DNA of 56,361 nucleotides from Nostoc sp. WHI. Lineage in GTDB: Bacteria; Cyanobacteriota; Cyanobacteriia; Cyanobacteriales; Nostocaceae. Under the pieces are notes generated by a model, which was not told where the DNA came from, made no database searches, and saw nothing but the letters and a program-made list of their open reading frames with translations. The position numbers were made by a program, and so were the translations under genes. Below are positions 43,098 through 51,479 of the stretch, in pieces. The DNA lies in the NCBI RefSeq assembly GCF_015714725.1, contig NZ_WBKM01000121.1, positions 1 to 56,361 on the forward strand. Direction: 5' to 3'. Position 1 is the first letter of the stretch. Each line of letters begins with the position of its first letter.

Positions 43098-43318
43098 AAT
43101 CACTGGGCATTGGGCAAAAACAGTTCCGTTAGCGGATAGCTATGGTTTAGCCCGTTCCGAGTTCCGAGTTCTGAGTAAAGAAGTGAGATTCCCAACTCGC
43201 TACTCAGCACTCGGCACTCAGCACTCCTAAAGGGCATTGAGATTTTCCCATCCCTCTCATCTCCCACCCTGCGGGAAGCTAAAGCTACATCTCCCCCAGT
43301 CTTTTTTTGAATTTTGAC
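43098..43318. repeat. heptamer and dispersed repeats after the exosortase gene
   Basis: GTTCCGAGTTCCGAGTTCTGAG and CAACTCGCTACTCAGCACTC/GGCACTCAGCACTC runs, then CATCTCCCACCCTGCGGGAAGC. The block separates the exosortase and its partner gene by 440 bases, which is unusual for a coupled pair. Confidence 0.5.
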
Positions 43319-43409
43319 AGGACTTACGCAAATAATAGCCGAAACCGTGATTTTCAGGTAGGGGCAATTCATGAATTGCCCCTACAGCGTGTCATTTTGC
43401 GTAAGTCCT
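43319..43409. repeat. palindromic miniature element, AGGACTTACGCA ends (copy 2)
   Basis: Ends AGGACTTACGCA (43319-43330) and TGCGTAAGTCCT (43398-43409). In reverse complement it matches the element at 27173-27263 almost throughout, including the GGGGCAATTCATGAATTGCC core. Inserted between cyanoexosortase B and its partner gene. Confidence 0.85.
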
Positions 43410-43540
43410 ATTTGAATTTTGAATTGATTTCTGCCCATTCCCTTAATTTTTTGTCGCTGATGCGTAAGTCATAAATATTACTGAACTCATGGTGTGATTT
43501 TATAAAGTAAAATTTTGCCTAAGTATTACAATTTTTACTG

Positions 43541-44263
43541 ATGATTTCCTTCTCTAAGTTTTTCAAGGAAAACCAATTGAGTCAGGTAGCAGCACTTTTG
43601 TTATTGCTATTGCTGTTGGCGATGGGAGGAATTCCCGGATATCTGACAGGACAGTGGCAATGGAAACAGCCGCCACCTGTTACTACCCTCAACGAATTAA
43701 GGCAAATCCGCAAAACTGGTTTAACCCTTCCTGGTTGGCAAACTAGTGAACAAGCAGAACAGCAAATTGGCGAACATAAATGGTCTTTGCAGGTAATTAA
43801 AAAAGAAGGTTCCCAATCCCAGGCAATCCTGCTTTTACTGCCGCAAAATGGGCCTATGGATCAACCACAGGTAGAGTGGACAGACGTTAACGGCTGGGGA
43901 AGGTCACGTTGGGGAAAGTGGGATGTAGCTCAATATCGCTCTGCTGAATTTACTGTGAAACCGCCCGCAAATTTAACTTCTAATGTCAAAAATAAAGTAG
44001 AAGCTAGGTTCTTTCGCGCCTCCACACCACAGCAAACCTTTGCTGTTTTGCAATGGTACGCTATGCCAGACGGCGGAAATCCATCACCTTTAAACTGGTT
44101 TTTGGCAGATCAATCAGCACAATGGCGTAAGCAACGCACTCCTTGGGTGGGCGTGAGTATTTTGATTCCAATGGAACCTTTGGGGCAGGTAGAAACATCT
44201 TGGTCTTTAGCCCAGTCTATCGGAGAAACAGTGCAAGCTGCATTAATGGCAGGCCCTTTGTAG
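43541..44263 (+). CDS. cyanoexosortase B system-associated protein
   Basis: A 240-residue protein with one N-terminal membrane segment (QVAALLLLLLLLAMGGIPGYL) and a soluble domain outside: WQWKQPPPVTTLNELRQIRKTGLTLPGWQTSEQAEQQIGEHKWSLQVI, LLPQNGPMDQPQVEWTDVNGWGRSRWGKWDVAQYRSAEF and KQRTPWVGVSILIPMEPLG. From memory this is the family that always accompanies cyanoexosortase B (an EpsI-like role). Its role is not known. Start ATG 43541 is the only one before the membrane segment. Confidence 0.85.
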   Translation: MISFSKFFKENQLSQVAALLLLLLLLAMGGIPGYLTGQWQWKQPPPVTTLNELRQIRKTGLTLPGWQTSEQAEQQIGEHKWSLQVIKKEGSQSQAILLLLPQNGPMDQPQVEWTDVNGWGRSRWGKWDVAQYRSAEFTVKPPANLTSNVKNKVEARFFRASTPQQTFAVLQWYAMPDGGNPSPLNWFLADQSAQWRKQRTPWVGVSILIPMEPLGQVETSWSLAQSIGETVQAALMAGPL

Positions 44264-44494
44264 AGTCTGTTACAGATACATTTTTGCAGAATTCATCAGA
44301 AGTATCTCTCCAATAACAGTCAAGCTGAAATTAAGTTATAAAGATGTTAAAAACATGAAATTTTAAATTAAAATTGGCAAAATTTTTCTCCTTTTTTTTG
44401 GTAAATACTTGCAGAAAAAAGACACATTGAGAACATTTTTAGAGTAAGATAACCAATCGGCGCGACTAATTCTTATGTCAATTTCCCTGCACTG

Positions 44495-45850
44495 ATGTTC
44501 ATAGATACCAGTTCTTATATGCGTGCATTCAGCGCCCTGTGTTTTGTCAGTCTTCAAATAGGAGTTTTCTTAACAACACCTATTCAACTTGTCGTTGCCC
44601 AGCCTTTTCCAGGACAATCACCAGGACAACCCCCTTCGCCTGTGCCAGGTACTGAGGTTGTACCTCCAGATGCAAATGACGAAATTTCCCCCCAACTCAG
44701 CCGCTACCTCTTGGGACCAGGAGACACAATTGGCGTTGTGCTTCAGCGTCCTCCTGGCCCATACCGCTTAGGAATAGGAGATGGAATTAGTGTTGCGGTT
44801 CAGCGCTTTCCAGATTTAAGCTTTCAAGCTGTAATTAATCCAGAAGGTAACATTGTGGTGCCTCTACTGGGAACAGTGTCATTACAAGGTTTAACTTTGG
44901 AGGAAGCTCAAGAAAAAATTCGCTTGGGTTTAAATCGTTATGTCGTTGATCCAGTAATAGTTTTAGGACTAGCAGGGCAGCGTCCAGACTTGAGTTTTCA
45001 AGCTGTAATTAGTCCAGAAGGCAACATTGTAGTGCCGCAAGTGGGAACAGTGTCATTACAAGGTTTAACTTTAGAAGAAGCTCAAGAAAAAATTCGCTTG
45101 GGTTTAAGTCGCGTTTTACCAGATCCGATCGTGGTAGTATCTTTGGCAGGGACGCGGCCAGTTCAAGTTACCATTAGCGGAGAAATATTTCGACCAGGAA
45201 TTTATCCGATTAATTCATCAACACCCCGCGTTGCTGATGCCTTGCTAATATCTGGTGGTTCAACATTGAATGCAGACCTGCGACAAGTGCAAGTACGCCG
45301 GAAGTTAATCGATGGTTCCGTGATTTCGCAAACTATTGATTTATATGCAGCACTGCAAAATGGCGGTTCAATACCTAATTTACGCTTACAAGACGGAGAT
45401 GCGATACTCGTCCCCCGTCGTGAAGTTGGTAATGAGGACAGTTATGACCGCAATTTGGTAGCACGTTCATCCTTGGCCACACCACAGATTAGAGTCCGGG
45501 TTTTGAACTATGCTGCTGGAGGTATTTCCATTCAAGCACTGCCTAACGGCAGTACATTTGTCGATGCTTTGGGAGGAGTAAATCTCGATACTGCTAACCT
45601 TCGGGACATCGCTCTGGTTCGCTTTGATCCGGAACAAGGTAAAGCTGTTACCCAAAAACTTGATGCTAAAAAAGCTTTAGGAGGCGATGCGTCCCAAAAC
45701 GTATCACTTCAAGATAATGATGTTCTTGTTGTCGGTCGGAACCTCATCGGTAGAATTACTAATTTCTTGACTACCATTACCCAACCTTTCTTCAATGTTC
45801 AATCCTTTCTGCGGTTTTTTGACAACTTCGGTGGCGGTAATTCAAATTAG
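44495..45850 (+). CDS. Wza-like polysaccharide export protein with duplicated domain
   Basis: A 451-residue exported protein. Signal peptide (FSALCFVSLQIGVFLTTPIQLVVAQ) if the start is ATG 44519 or with a short extension from 44495. A Pro-rich linker leads to LGPGDTIGV and IGDGISVAVQ, then two tandem copies of the export (poly_export) core: PDLSFQAVINPEGNIVVPLLGTVSLQG and PDLSFQAVISPEGNIVVPQVGTVSLQG, 58 residues apart. SLBB-like domains follow (PVQVTISGEIFRPGIYPI, NGSTFVDALGGVNL). It should form the outer-membrane channel for exopolysaccharide. The next gene is its inner-membrane partner. Confidence 0.9.
   Translation: MFIDTSSYMRAFSALCFVSLQIGVFLTTPIQLVVAQPFPGQSPGQPPSPVPGTEVVPPDANDEISPQLSRYLLGPGDTIGVVLQRPPGPYRLGIGDGISVAVQRFPDLSFQAVINPEGNIVVPLLGTVSLQGLTLEEAQEKIRLGLNRYVVDPVIVLGLAGQRPDLSFQAVISPEGNIVVPQVGTVSLQGLTLEEAQEKIRLGLSRVLPDPIVVVSLAGTRPVQVTISGEIFRPGIYPINSSTPRVADALLISGGSTLNADLRQVQVRRKLIDGSVISQTIDLYAALQNGGSIPNLRLQDGDAILVPRREVGNEDSYDRNLVARSSLATPQIRVRVLNYAAGGISIQALPNGSTFVDALGGVNLDTANLRDIALVRFDPEQGKAVTQKLDAKKALGGDASQNVSLQDNDVLVVGRNLIGRITNFLTTITQPFFNVQSFLRFFDNFGGGNSN
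44810..45106 (+). repeat. internal duplication in the export gene
   Basis: 44810-44932 and 44984-45106 are near-identical 123-base segments, 174 bases apart, with mostly silent or conservative differences. The duplicated unit is 58 codons. Confidence 0.85.
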
Positions 45851-46260
45851 TGATTAGAAAAGAAGGATACAATCTGGAAATAGTTTGGAGTGGAGGCAGC
45901 CACTTCTTCAACTTCTATTTGAATTAATTAATGGAAAAATATTAAAGATATCAACCGAGATATAGCCGTTCTCACTCGCATGAAGTACACAAAAACCTTT
46001 ATCTAGCAAGAGATTTACTCGTAAGAGTGTACCTCACCAAGATAGAAAACGCTATATACAGTAGGAAGTTGATAGCGTCCTTGTATCAAAGCCACTATCT
46101 TTAGTTTGGTGCTTCCTGATTTTGAATTTTGTTAGCGCAGCGTAAAGCCTTCTCTGCGAGACGCTAGGCGAACGGCATGGCTTCTCTACGAGAGGCTGCG
46201 CCAACGCTTAGAGCGAGTCTGCAAGCGTCATTTTGAATTTTGAATTGGAGCGAAGTGACC
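45851..46260. repeat. intergenic with a long dispersed-repeat chain
   Basis: At 46135-46215 the chain GCAGCGTAAAGCCTTCTCTG, GAGACGCTAGGCGAACGGCA, TGGCTTCTCTACGAGAGGCT, GCGCCAACGCTTAGAGCGAG recurs from 33087-33195. TTTTGAATTTTGAATT heptamers flank it. No gene. It separates wza-like and wzc-like genes without stopping a shared strand. Confidence 0.65.
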
Positions 46261-48435
46261 ATGACCCCACCAATTGTTAAGCGCTATCTTATTGCTTTTG
46301 ATAAGTACAAGTGGATTGGATTAGCTAGTTTTGCTTTAGTTGTAGTAGGGTCAACAGTCGTAGCTGTGCAACCAGAACCACCTACTAGCTATATAGCATC
46401 TGGCGCACTTACCTATAGTGGGCCACCAGTTTCTTTTTCTGCAACTGGTAGTGAAATCCAACAGCAAGGAAAGGAACTAAATGCGGAAGTTTTACTATCA
46501 AATCAGATAATTGCGGCAGTGGCAGAAAAAGTGAATGTCAAACCGAAACAGCTCGGTAGCAGTGTCGTCCTTTCTCTACCTAAAAAAAACCCCAGGAGTG
46601 GAGAATTAGAATCTAGTATCTTGGAATTGAAATATGTAGATAGTGACGCCAAACGAGCTACAGAGGTCTTGGCAGAGCTGATGCAAGCAATGATCAAGTT
46701 GAGCAGTGATATCAATACTGGGCGACTACAAGCAATTATTCAAAAAATTAACGATCGCACACCACAAGCGAAACGAGAACTGCAAGTTGCTGAGAAGAAG
46801 CTGGAACAGTACGATCGCATAGAGCGAACAGCAATATTAGCAGCAGAGAATGGCAGTTTGCTAAGTGCCATTACTTCCAGCCAAAATCTCCAACGGCAAA
46901 TTCAATTAACTATTTCTGGAGTTAATGGTCAAGTTCGCAGTTTAGAAAATAAGTTAGGGTTAACAGTTGGACAAGCTTATATTTCTTCTGCTTTGAGTGC
47001 CGATCCAATTATTGGTAACTTGCGAGCGCAAATTTATCAAAGCGAGTCACAAATCGCCGTACTCAGAAAAGATTTGCGACCTGAACACCCAACGATGGTT
47101 CAGTTGGGGCGTCAGAAACAAGCTGCTGAGGAATTGCTGCAACAACGTGCATCTGAGGTTCTAGACGGTGCTGGTGTGGCAGCTCCGCTCCAGGGTAACA
47201 TTGCAGGTATTCGTACCCAAAGCAGCTTAGATCCAGCACGGCAGCAATTGGCAAACCAAATGGTGTCTTTGCAAACCCAAGGGGAAACGCTGCAACAACA
47301 ACTAGCCCAAGAAATTCAACAAGAAGCGCGACTCCGACGAGAGTATTCTTTGATACCCAATAAGCAATTAGAGCGATCGCGTTTAGAACAGGAGGTTGGA
47401 CTCAAAAAAGCCATTTATGACCAAATGCAGGTGAAGCTAACCGATGCTAAAACCGCAGAGGCAGAAACCACCAGCAGCCTCAGCATTGCCAGACGCCCCA
47501 CAGTAGTTGTCGATGTCAAACCTCCTAAGAGTGTACCTATTACCCTTGCTGTGGGTGGTTTCTTAGGTGTGTTGATTGGTGGCGGGGTGGTGTTTTTGTT
47601 GGGAGCAATGGAAGGGACTTTCAAAACCAGGGAGGATATCCGCGAGAGTCTCAAGCAACGGGAAGTGGCACTATTGGGAGAATTGCCTTTAATGCCAGTT
47701 GATGATTTAGATAAAGATGCAGTGCCGGTGGTACTTTCCCAGGATTCTCCTTATTTAGAATTTTATGAGAAGTTCCGTAGTAATCTACGCCGGATTGGTG
47801 GTAAAAACTTAAAGGTGGTGTTGATTACTAGCACTAGCAGCCAAGAGGGTAAAACGGCAAGTGCTTATAACTTGGGTATAGCTTCGGCCCGTGCTGGTAA
47901 AAGAACCTTGATTATCGAAACCGATTTGCGATCGCCTTCCCGTTGTACGTCCTTGAAAGTAATTCCTGATCCCGACGCCACTATTGAACCCCTGCGTTAT
48001 TACGCTAATTTGAGTGAATGTATTCGTTTGGTTCCCGATGTAGAAAATTTATACATTCTTCCGAGTCCTGGTCCTGTGCGGCAATCTGCTGCTATTCTTG
48101 AATCAAGCGAAATGCGGCGGCTGATGGAGGATGTCCGCGAGCGTTTTGATTTAGTCATTTTAGATACTAGTCCCCTCAGCATATCCAATGACCCTTTGTT
48201 AATTCAACCCTACACTGATGGCATGGTACTGGTGGCACGACCAAATTATACACAAGAGAACATGTTGGGTGAAGCTATTGATCAATTGGTTGAGTCTGAA
48301 CTGGGACTATTGGGGGCAATTATCAATGGCGCTGATATCATCGTTGCTTTACCTGTAGAAACGTTTTCATCTGAGGTAGAACCGAGAATTGTCGAAGAAT
48401 CAGAAGAAGTTGCAGCGCGTCCCAGGAAAACATAG
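46261..48435 (+). CDS. Wzc-like polysaccharide co-polymerase with ATPase domain
   Basis: A 724-residue inner-membrane protein. N-terminal Wzz domain with first helix (WIGLASFALVVVGSTVVAV), a long periplasmic coiled coil (residues about 120-410), second helix (ITLAVGGFLGVLIGGGVVFLL) and a cytoplasmic BY-kinase-like ATPase: ITSTSSQEGKTASAYNLGIASARAGKRTLIIETDLRSPSR (Walker A and A'), VILDTSPLS (Walker B). The usual C-terminal tyrosine cluster is absent; the tail is VEESEEVAARPRKT. It should control chain length and export with the upstream Wza-like channel. ATG 46261 preferred to TTG 46240. Confidence 0.9.
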   Translation: MTPPIVKRYLIAFDKYKWIGLASFALVVVGSTVVAVQPEPPTSYIASGALTYSGPPVSFSATGSEIQQQGKELNAEVLLSNQIIAAVAEKVNVKPKQLGSSVVLSLPKKNPRSGELESSILELKYVDSDAKRATEVLAELMQAMIKLSSDINTGRLQAIIQKINDRTPQAKRELQVAEKKLEQYDRIERTAILAAENGSLLSAITSSQNLQRQIQLTISGVNGQVRSLENKLGLTVGQAYISSALSADPIIGNLRAQIYQSESQIAVLRKDLRPEHPTMVQLGRQKQAAEELLQQRASEVLDGAGVAAPLQGNIAGIRTQSSLDPARQQLANQMVSLQTQGETLQQQLAQEIQQEARLRREYSLIPNKQLERSRLEQEVGLKKAIYDQMQVKLTDAKTAEAETTSSLSIARRPTVVVDVKPPKSVPITLAVGGFLGVLIGGGVVFLLGAMEGTFKTREDIRESLKQREVALLGELPLMPVDDLDKDAVPVVLSQDSPYLEFYEKFRSNLRRIGGKNLKVVLITSTSSQEGKTASAYNLGIASARAGKRTLIIETDLRSPSRCTSLKVIPDPDATIEPLRYYANLSECIRLVPDVENLYILPSPGPVRQSAAILESSEMRRLMEDVRERFDLVILDTSPLSISNDPLLIQPYTDGMVLVARPNYTQENMLGEAIDQLVESELGLLGAIINGADIIVALPVETFSSEVEPRIVEESEEVAARPRKT

Positions 48436-48478
48436 GAGCATGGAAAATAGAGAATGAAAAAGAGGCTTAAAATGCCTA

Positions 48479-49150
48479 TTAGTCACGTCTAAACAACCCA
48501 AATAGGGGAGCAAGAATCACCCCAAAAACAAAACCACCGATGTGTGCCCAATAGGCAACTCCACCAGTTTGCACGCTCATGTTAGCGGCTGCTTGGAGGG
48601 TAACAAGACCAGATATCACATTCTGCACAAAGAAAAGTCCAATTATGACTAGTGCTGGAATTCTGATTGTAGTGAAGAAAAAGCCCAAAAATATTAAGGT
48701 CATAACTCTAGCCTGGGGAAAGCGGATAATGTACGCACCTAAAACCCCAGAAATTGCACCACTTGCTCCCAAGGAAGGAATCTCAGAATTTATGCCAATA
48801 AACCATTGGCACAAGGCAGCTAGAGCACCACATGCTAAATAAAAAATCAGATATTTGAAATGACCCAATCGATCTTCAATATTGTTGCCAAAAACCCAGA
48901 GAAACAACATATTAGAGATTAAATGCCACCAACCACCGTGTAAGAATTGCGACGTAAATAATGTTATCCACTCTCTACTAAAATCGGTGGTTAACTCTTG
49001 AGGCACTACCGCATACTGACTTAAAAGCTGACTTAATTGTGCATTTGACAGGCTTACCTCATGAATAAAAACTAAAATATTCATGCCAATTAACCCGTAG
49101 GTGAAATACGGGGTGATTCGCGTCGGATTTTCGTCGTAGAGGGGAAACAC
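48479..49150 (-). CDS. rhomboid-family intramembrane serine protease
   Basis: About 223 residues with six membrane segments. FTSQFLHGGWWHLISNMLFLWVFGNNIEDRLG carries the HGGWWHL-x-x-N pattern, GASGAISGVLGAYIIRFPQARV carries the catalytic serine (GASG), and VAYWAHIGGFVFG carries the histidine. Rhomboids cut membrane proteins within the bilayer. GTG 49150 (then FPLYDENPTRITPY) has AGGAAAA 8 bases upstream and fits family starts; the TTG at 49183 is the alternative. No substrate is evident. Confidence 0.9.
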   Translation of the reverse strand: MFPLYDENPTRITPYFTYGLIGMNILVFIHEVSLSNAQLSQLLSQYAVVPQELTTDFSREWITLFTSQFLHGGWWHLISNMLFLWVFGNNIEDRLGHFKYLIFYLACGALAALCQWFIGINSEIPSLGASGAISGVLGAYIIRFPQARVMTLIFLGFFFTTIRIPALVIIGLFFVQNVISGLVTLQAAANMSVQTGGVAYWAHIGGFVFGVILAPLFGLFRRD

Positions 49151-49188
49151 AGGTATTTTTCCTAATTTATTGTCTAACTGCAATATAG

Positions 49189-49515
49189 CTTGTTAGGCTG
49201 AACGACACACCTCTACTACGCTCAATATTCTCAAACTTATATCCGCAGGAAATAATTGACGCACTGCTGTTTCCTGTTGATTCAATTAATAGCCAGAGAG
49301 GCGCAGAAATAATCAACGCCTATAGTTTGGCTTTTTTTAATAAATATCTCAAGGATTTTGATTCGTCATATCCTGAAGTTACTTTAAAATCTCGGCGTGC
49401 AATAGTTGTACCAGAACCAAGTCTTTTAATAGCTTTGGTAAAAGTTTTTACGGTTGGGTTTTTATTAAATAAAAACCGCCCTATTAACAATCTAGTAATT
49501 CTCGCCTTCAGGTAG
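49189..49515 (+). pseudogene. relic of an alpha/beta-hydrolase-like gene ending in a PEP-CTERM-like tail
   Basis: An open plus-strand frame without a usable start reads LNDTPLLRSIFSNLYPQEI, then GAEIINAYSLAFFNKYLKDF, SSYPEVTLKS, RRAIVVPEPSLLIALVKVF and TVGFLLNKNRP. The middle resembles the C-termini of cyanobacterial alpha/beta-hydrolases (AYSLAFFNKYLK..YPEV). The end has VPEPS, a hydrophobic run and basic residues, as in PEP-CTERM sorting signals, although a lysine lies in the hydrophobic run. The frame then runs past the expected end into the map gene, so the stop is lost too. It is a decayed C-terminal fragment. Confidence 0.5.
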
Positions 49516-50280
49516 GGTGAGAATTTCAACGCCATCTTCAGTTACAGCCAAGGTATGCTCACATTGAGCAGAAAGCTTGCGATCGCGCGTTACAGCAGTC
49601 CACTTATCACTGAGAAGCTCAACTTCATAAGTGCCTTCGTTAATCATTGGCTCGATGGTAAAAACCATCCCTGGTCTAAGGCGCTTGCCCTTACCGCGTG
49701 TGCCATAGTGGGGAACATCCGGCGCAGTATGGAAAATGTTACTAATGCCGTGTCCAACAAAATCTCGGACTACAGAAAAGCCGTGTGCTTCAGCATACTC
49801 TTGAATGGCTGCACCAATGTCGCCAATGCGGGCCCCTGGTTTAACTTCAGCAATACCTAAGCGGAGACATTCCTCTGTCACCTCCACCAGCTTTCTCGTT
49901 TTTGGGGAAGGTGTGCCGACAAAGAATGTCTTGGATGTATCGCCGTGATAACCTTCAACAATTGGGGTAACATCAATATTAATAATGTCACCTTCTTTGA
50001 GAATTTGCTTGGCATTGGGAATGCCGTGACAGATTACCTCATTTACACTAGTGCAAATCGACTTAGGATAGCCTCTGTAGCCAAGGGGGGCGCTTTTTGC
50101 TTTATGCGCTTGCGTCCAACGTTCGGCTTCATCATTGATTTCGAGAGTGCTAACCCCTGGCTTCACCAACGGTTCAAGATGCTGGAGAAGTTTGGCTGCT
50201 AAACGTCCAGCTTGACGCATTTTATCTAATTCTCGTTGGGATAAAATAACAATTAGTTCAGTTTTTTGTTCGGTTTTCAT
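49492..50280 (-). CDS. map: methionine aminopeptidase, type I
   Basis: A 262-residue protein with KSICTSVNEVICHGIPNAKQILKEGDIINIDVTPIVEGYHGDTSKTFFVG, FVGHGISNIFHTAPDVPHYG, LRPGMVFTIEPMINEG and CEHTLAVTEDGVEIL. The two aspartates (DVT, GDTSKT), the histidine of GHGI and the glutamates of TIEP and of the last block bind the metal ions. It removes the initiator methionine. The start overlaps the stop of the bvdR gene by one base (TAATG), so the two are probably co-translated. Confidence 0.96.
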   Translation of the reverse strand: MKTEQKTELIVILSQRELDKMRQAGRLAAKLLQHLEPLVKPGVSTLEINDEAERWTQAHKAKSAPLGYRGYPKSICTSVNEVICHGIPNAKQILKEGDIINIDVTPIVEGYHGDTSKTFFVGTPSPKTRKLVEVTEECLRLGIAEVKPGARIGDIGAAIQEYAEAHGFSVVRDFVGHGISNIFHTAPDVPHYGTRGKGKRLRPGMVFTIEPMINEGTYEVELLSDKWTAVTRDRKLSAQCEHTLAVTEDGVEILTLPEGENY

Positions 50281-51296
50281 TAACTTTTATCTAAAGTATC
50301 TTTCATAAACATAGTTAACCCTGTGTGTGCAGCTCTTTGTGCAGCATCAGCAACCTTTAAGGTATACAAGCTCTCCTCTGGGGTAACGTACAAAGGAGTG
50401 CCATCAAAAAGATGGTCTAACACCATACTCGTGTCTTTAGCGAACAAACCCCGGCGAGGGCCAACCTCTATAGGTGTTGTTTCCCCTGGCTGGATAAACA
50501 ATCCTGTGTCACCATCAAAAATTAAACCACCTTTTTCACCGTGAACTTCAAACTTGCGTTCTGATTGCCAAATAGTTTCGCCTTTGCCATAAATTACTTG
50601 GGCTAAAAGTCCACTGGTAAAGCACAGTTCACTAGTGCAGAAACAGGTTTGATAGTATTCGGGTTCTATTTCCCAATATCGCTGGTGACAGTTGACTGTA
50701 AATACTTTACCAAATAAATCGGTGAGGCGATGTAGGCGGGATAGTGCACCAATTAAGGGAAAACCAAAAAGCTCATGGTTATAAGTCCATTTGCGGGGTG
50801 CAGGATTCTGGGGATTGATGGTGCTGTAGCGAACATAAAACACTTCACCAATTTTGGCTAAGTTTTGCTTCAAAGCTTGATGCAAACCACCCAAAAGTTC
50901 CAGGTGTTCAACGTGCAAGAGTTTTTGTTGGGCTTTGGCTAAGGCAATTAGTTCCTCAGCTTCGACCACATCCAAAGAAAGAGGATACTCTACAATTACG
51001 TGTTTGCCGTTGGTAAGGGCTGCACTAGCGATCGCACCATGATCTCGATTCACAGTGCAGATTGCCACCAGGTCTACATCTTCGCGCTCTACTAGCTGTT
51101 GCCAAGAACTCAATGCTTCAATCTGGTACTCTTTGGCAAAGGTTTCTGTTTTTTCCGGGGTATGACCAACAATTGCTACTAGATGCGATCGCTCATCATG
51201 CAGCAATGCCTCAGCCCGAAACTTTGCCGCATACCCAGTACCTACCAAACCTACACGCACTCTTGCTTTTTCCAAAGCTGCTTCTGGATTATACAT
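50280..51296 (-). CDS. bvdR: biliverdin reductase (Gfo/Idh/MocA fold)
   Basis: A 338-residue NAD(P)-dependent oxidoreductase: VRVGLVGTGYAAKFRAEALLHDERSHLVAIVGH (Rossmann), HGAIASAALTNGKHVIVEYPLSLD, KLLHVEHLELLGGLHQALKQNLAKIGEVFYVRYSTINPQNPAPRKWTYNHELFGFPLIGALSRLHRLTDLFGKV and EVIYGKGE. This matches my memory of Synechocystis BvdR well beyond the general fold. BvdR reduces biliverdin to bilirubin and affects phycobiliprotein content. ATG 51296 lies just after GAGG. map follows with a one-base overlap. Confidence 0.85.
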   Translation of the reverse strand: MYNPEAALEKARVRVGLVGTGYAAKFRAEALLHDERSHLVAIVGHTPEKTETFAKEYQIEALSSWQQLVEREDVDLVAICTVNRDHGAIASAALTNGKHVIVEYPLSLDVVEAEELIALAKAQQKLLHVEHLELLGGLHQALKQNLAKIGEVFYVRYSTINPQNPAPRKWTYNHELFGFPLIGALSRLHRLTDLFGKVFTVNCHQRYWEIEPEYYQTCFCTSELCFTSGLLAQVIYGKGETIWQSERKFEVHGEKGGLIFDGDTGLFIQPGETTPIEVGPRRGLFAKDTSMVLDHLFDGTPLYVTPEESLYTLKVADAAQRAAHTGLTMFMKDTLDKS

Positions 51297-51479
51297 GATC
51301 CTCACTAGTTCTGTTTTTGATCCTCCCACGTTTCTAGTAGTGGGATTTTTTCTTTATAGAGAATCCAACTACTTTACCGAAAAGTTGGGTCTAAAGCCCC
51401 GTGCTTGTAGGACGGCTTTTTATTCTATTTTTAATTAATCTTATACCAAATATGGTAGTATAAGATAAGAGGTGGAAAG

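Noticed and set aside
49320..49535. Minus-strand frame of 71 codons overlapping the end of map
   Set aside because: It has no family, overlaps the 3' end of a real gene on the same strand, and is the shadow of the plus-strand PEP-CTERM-like relic.
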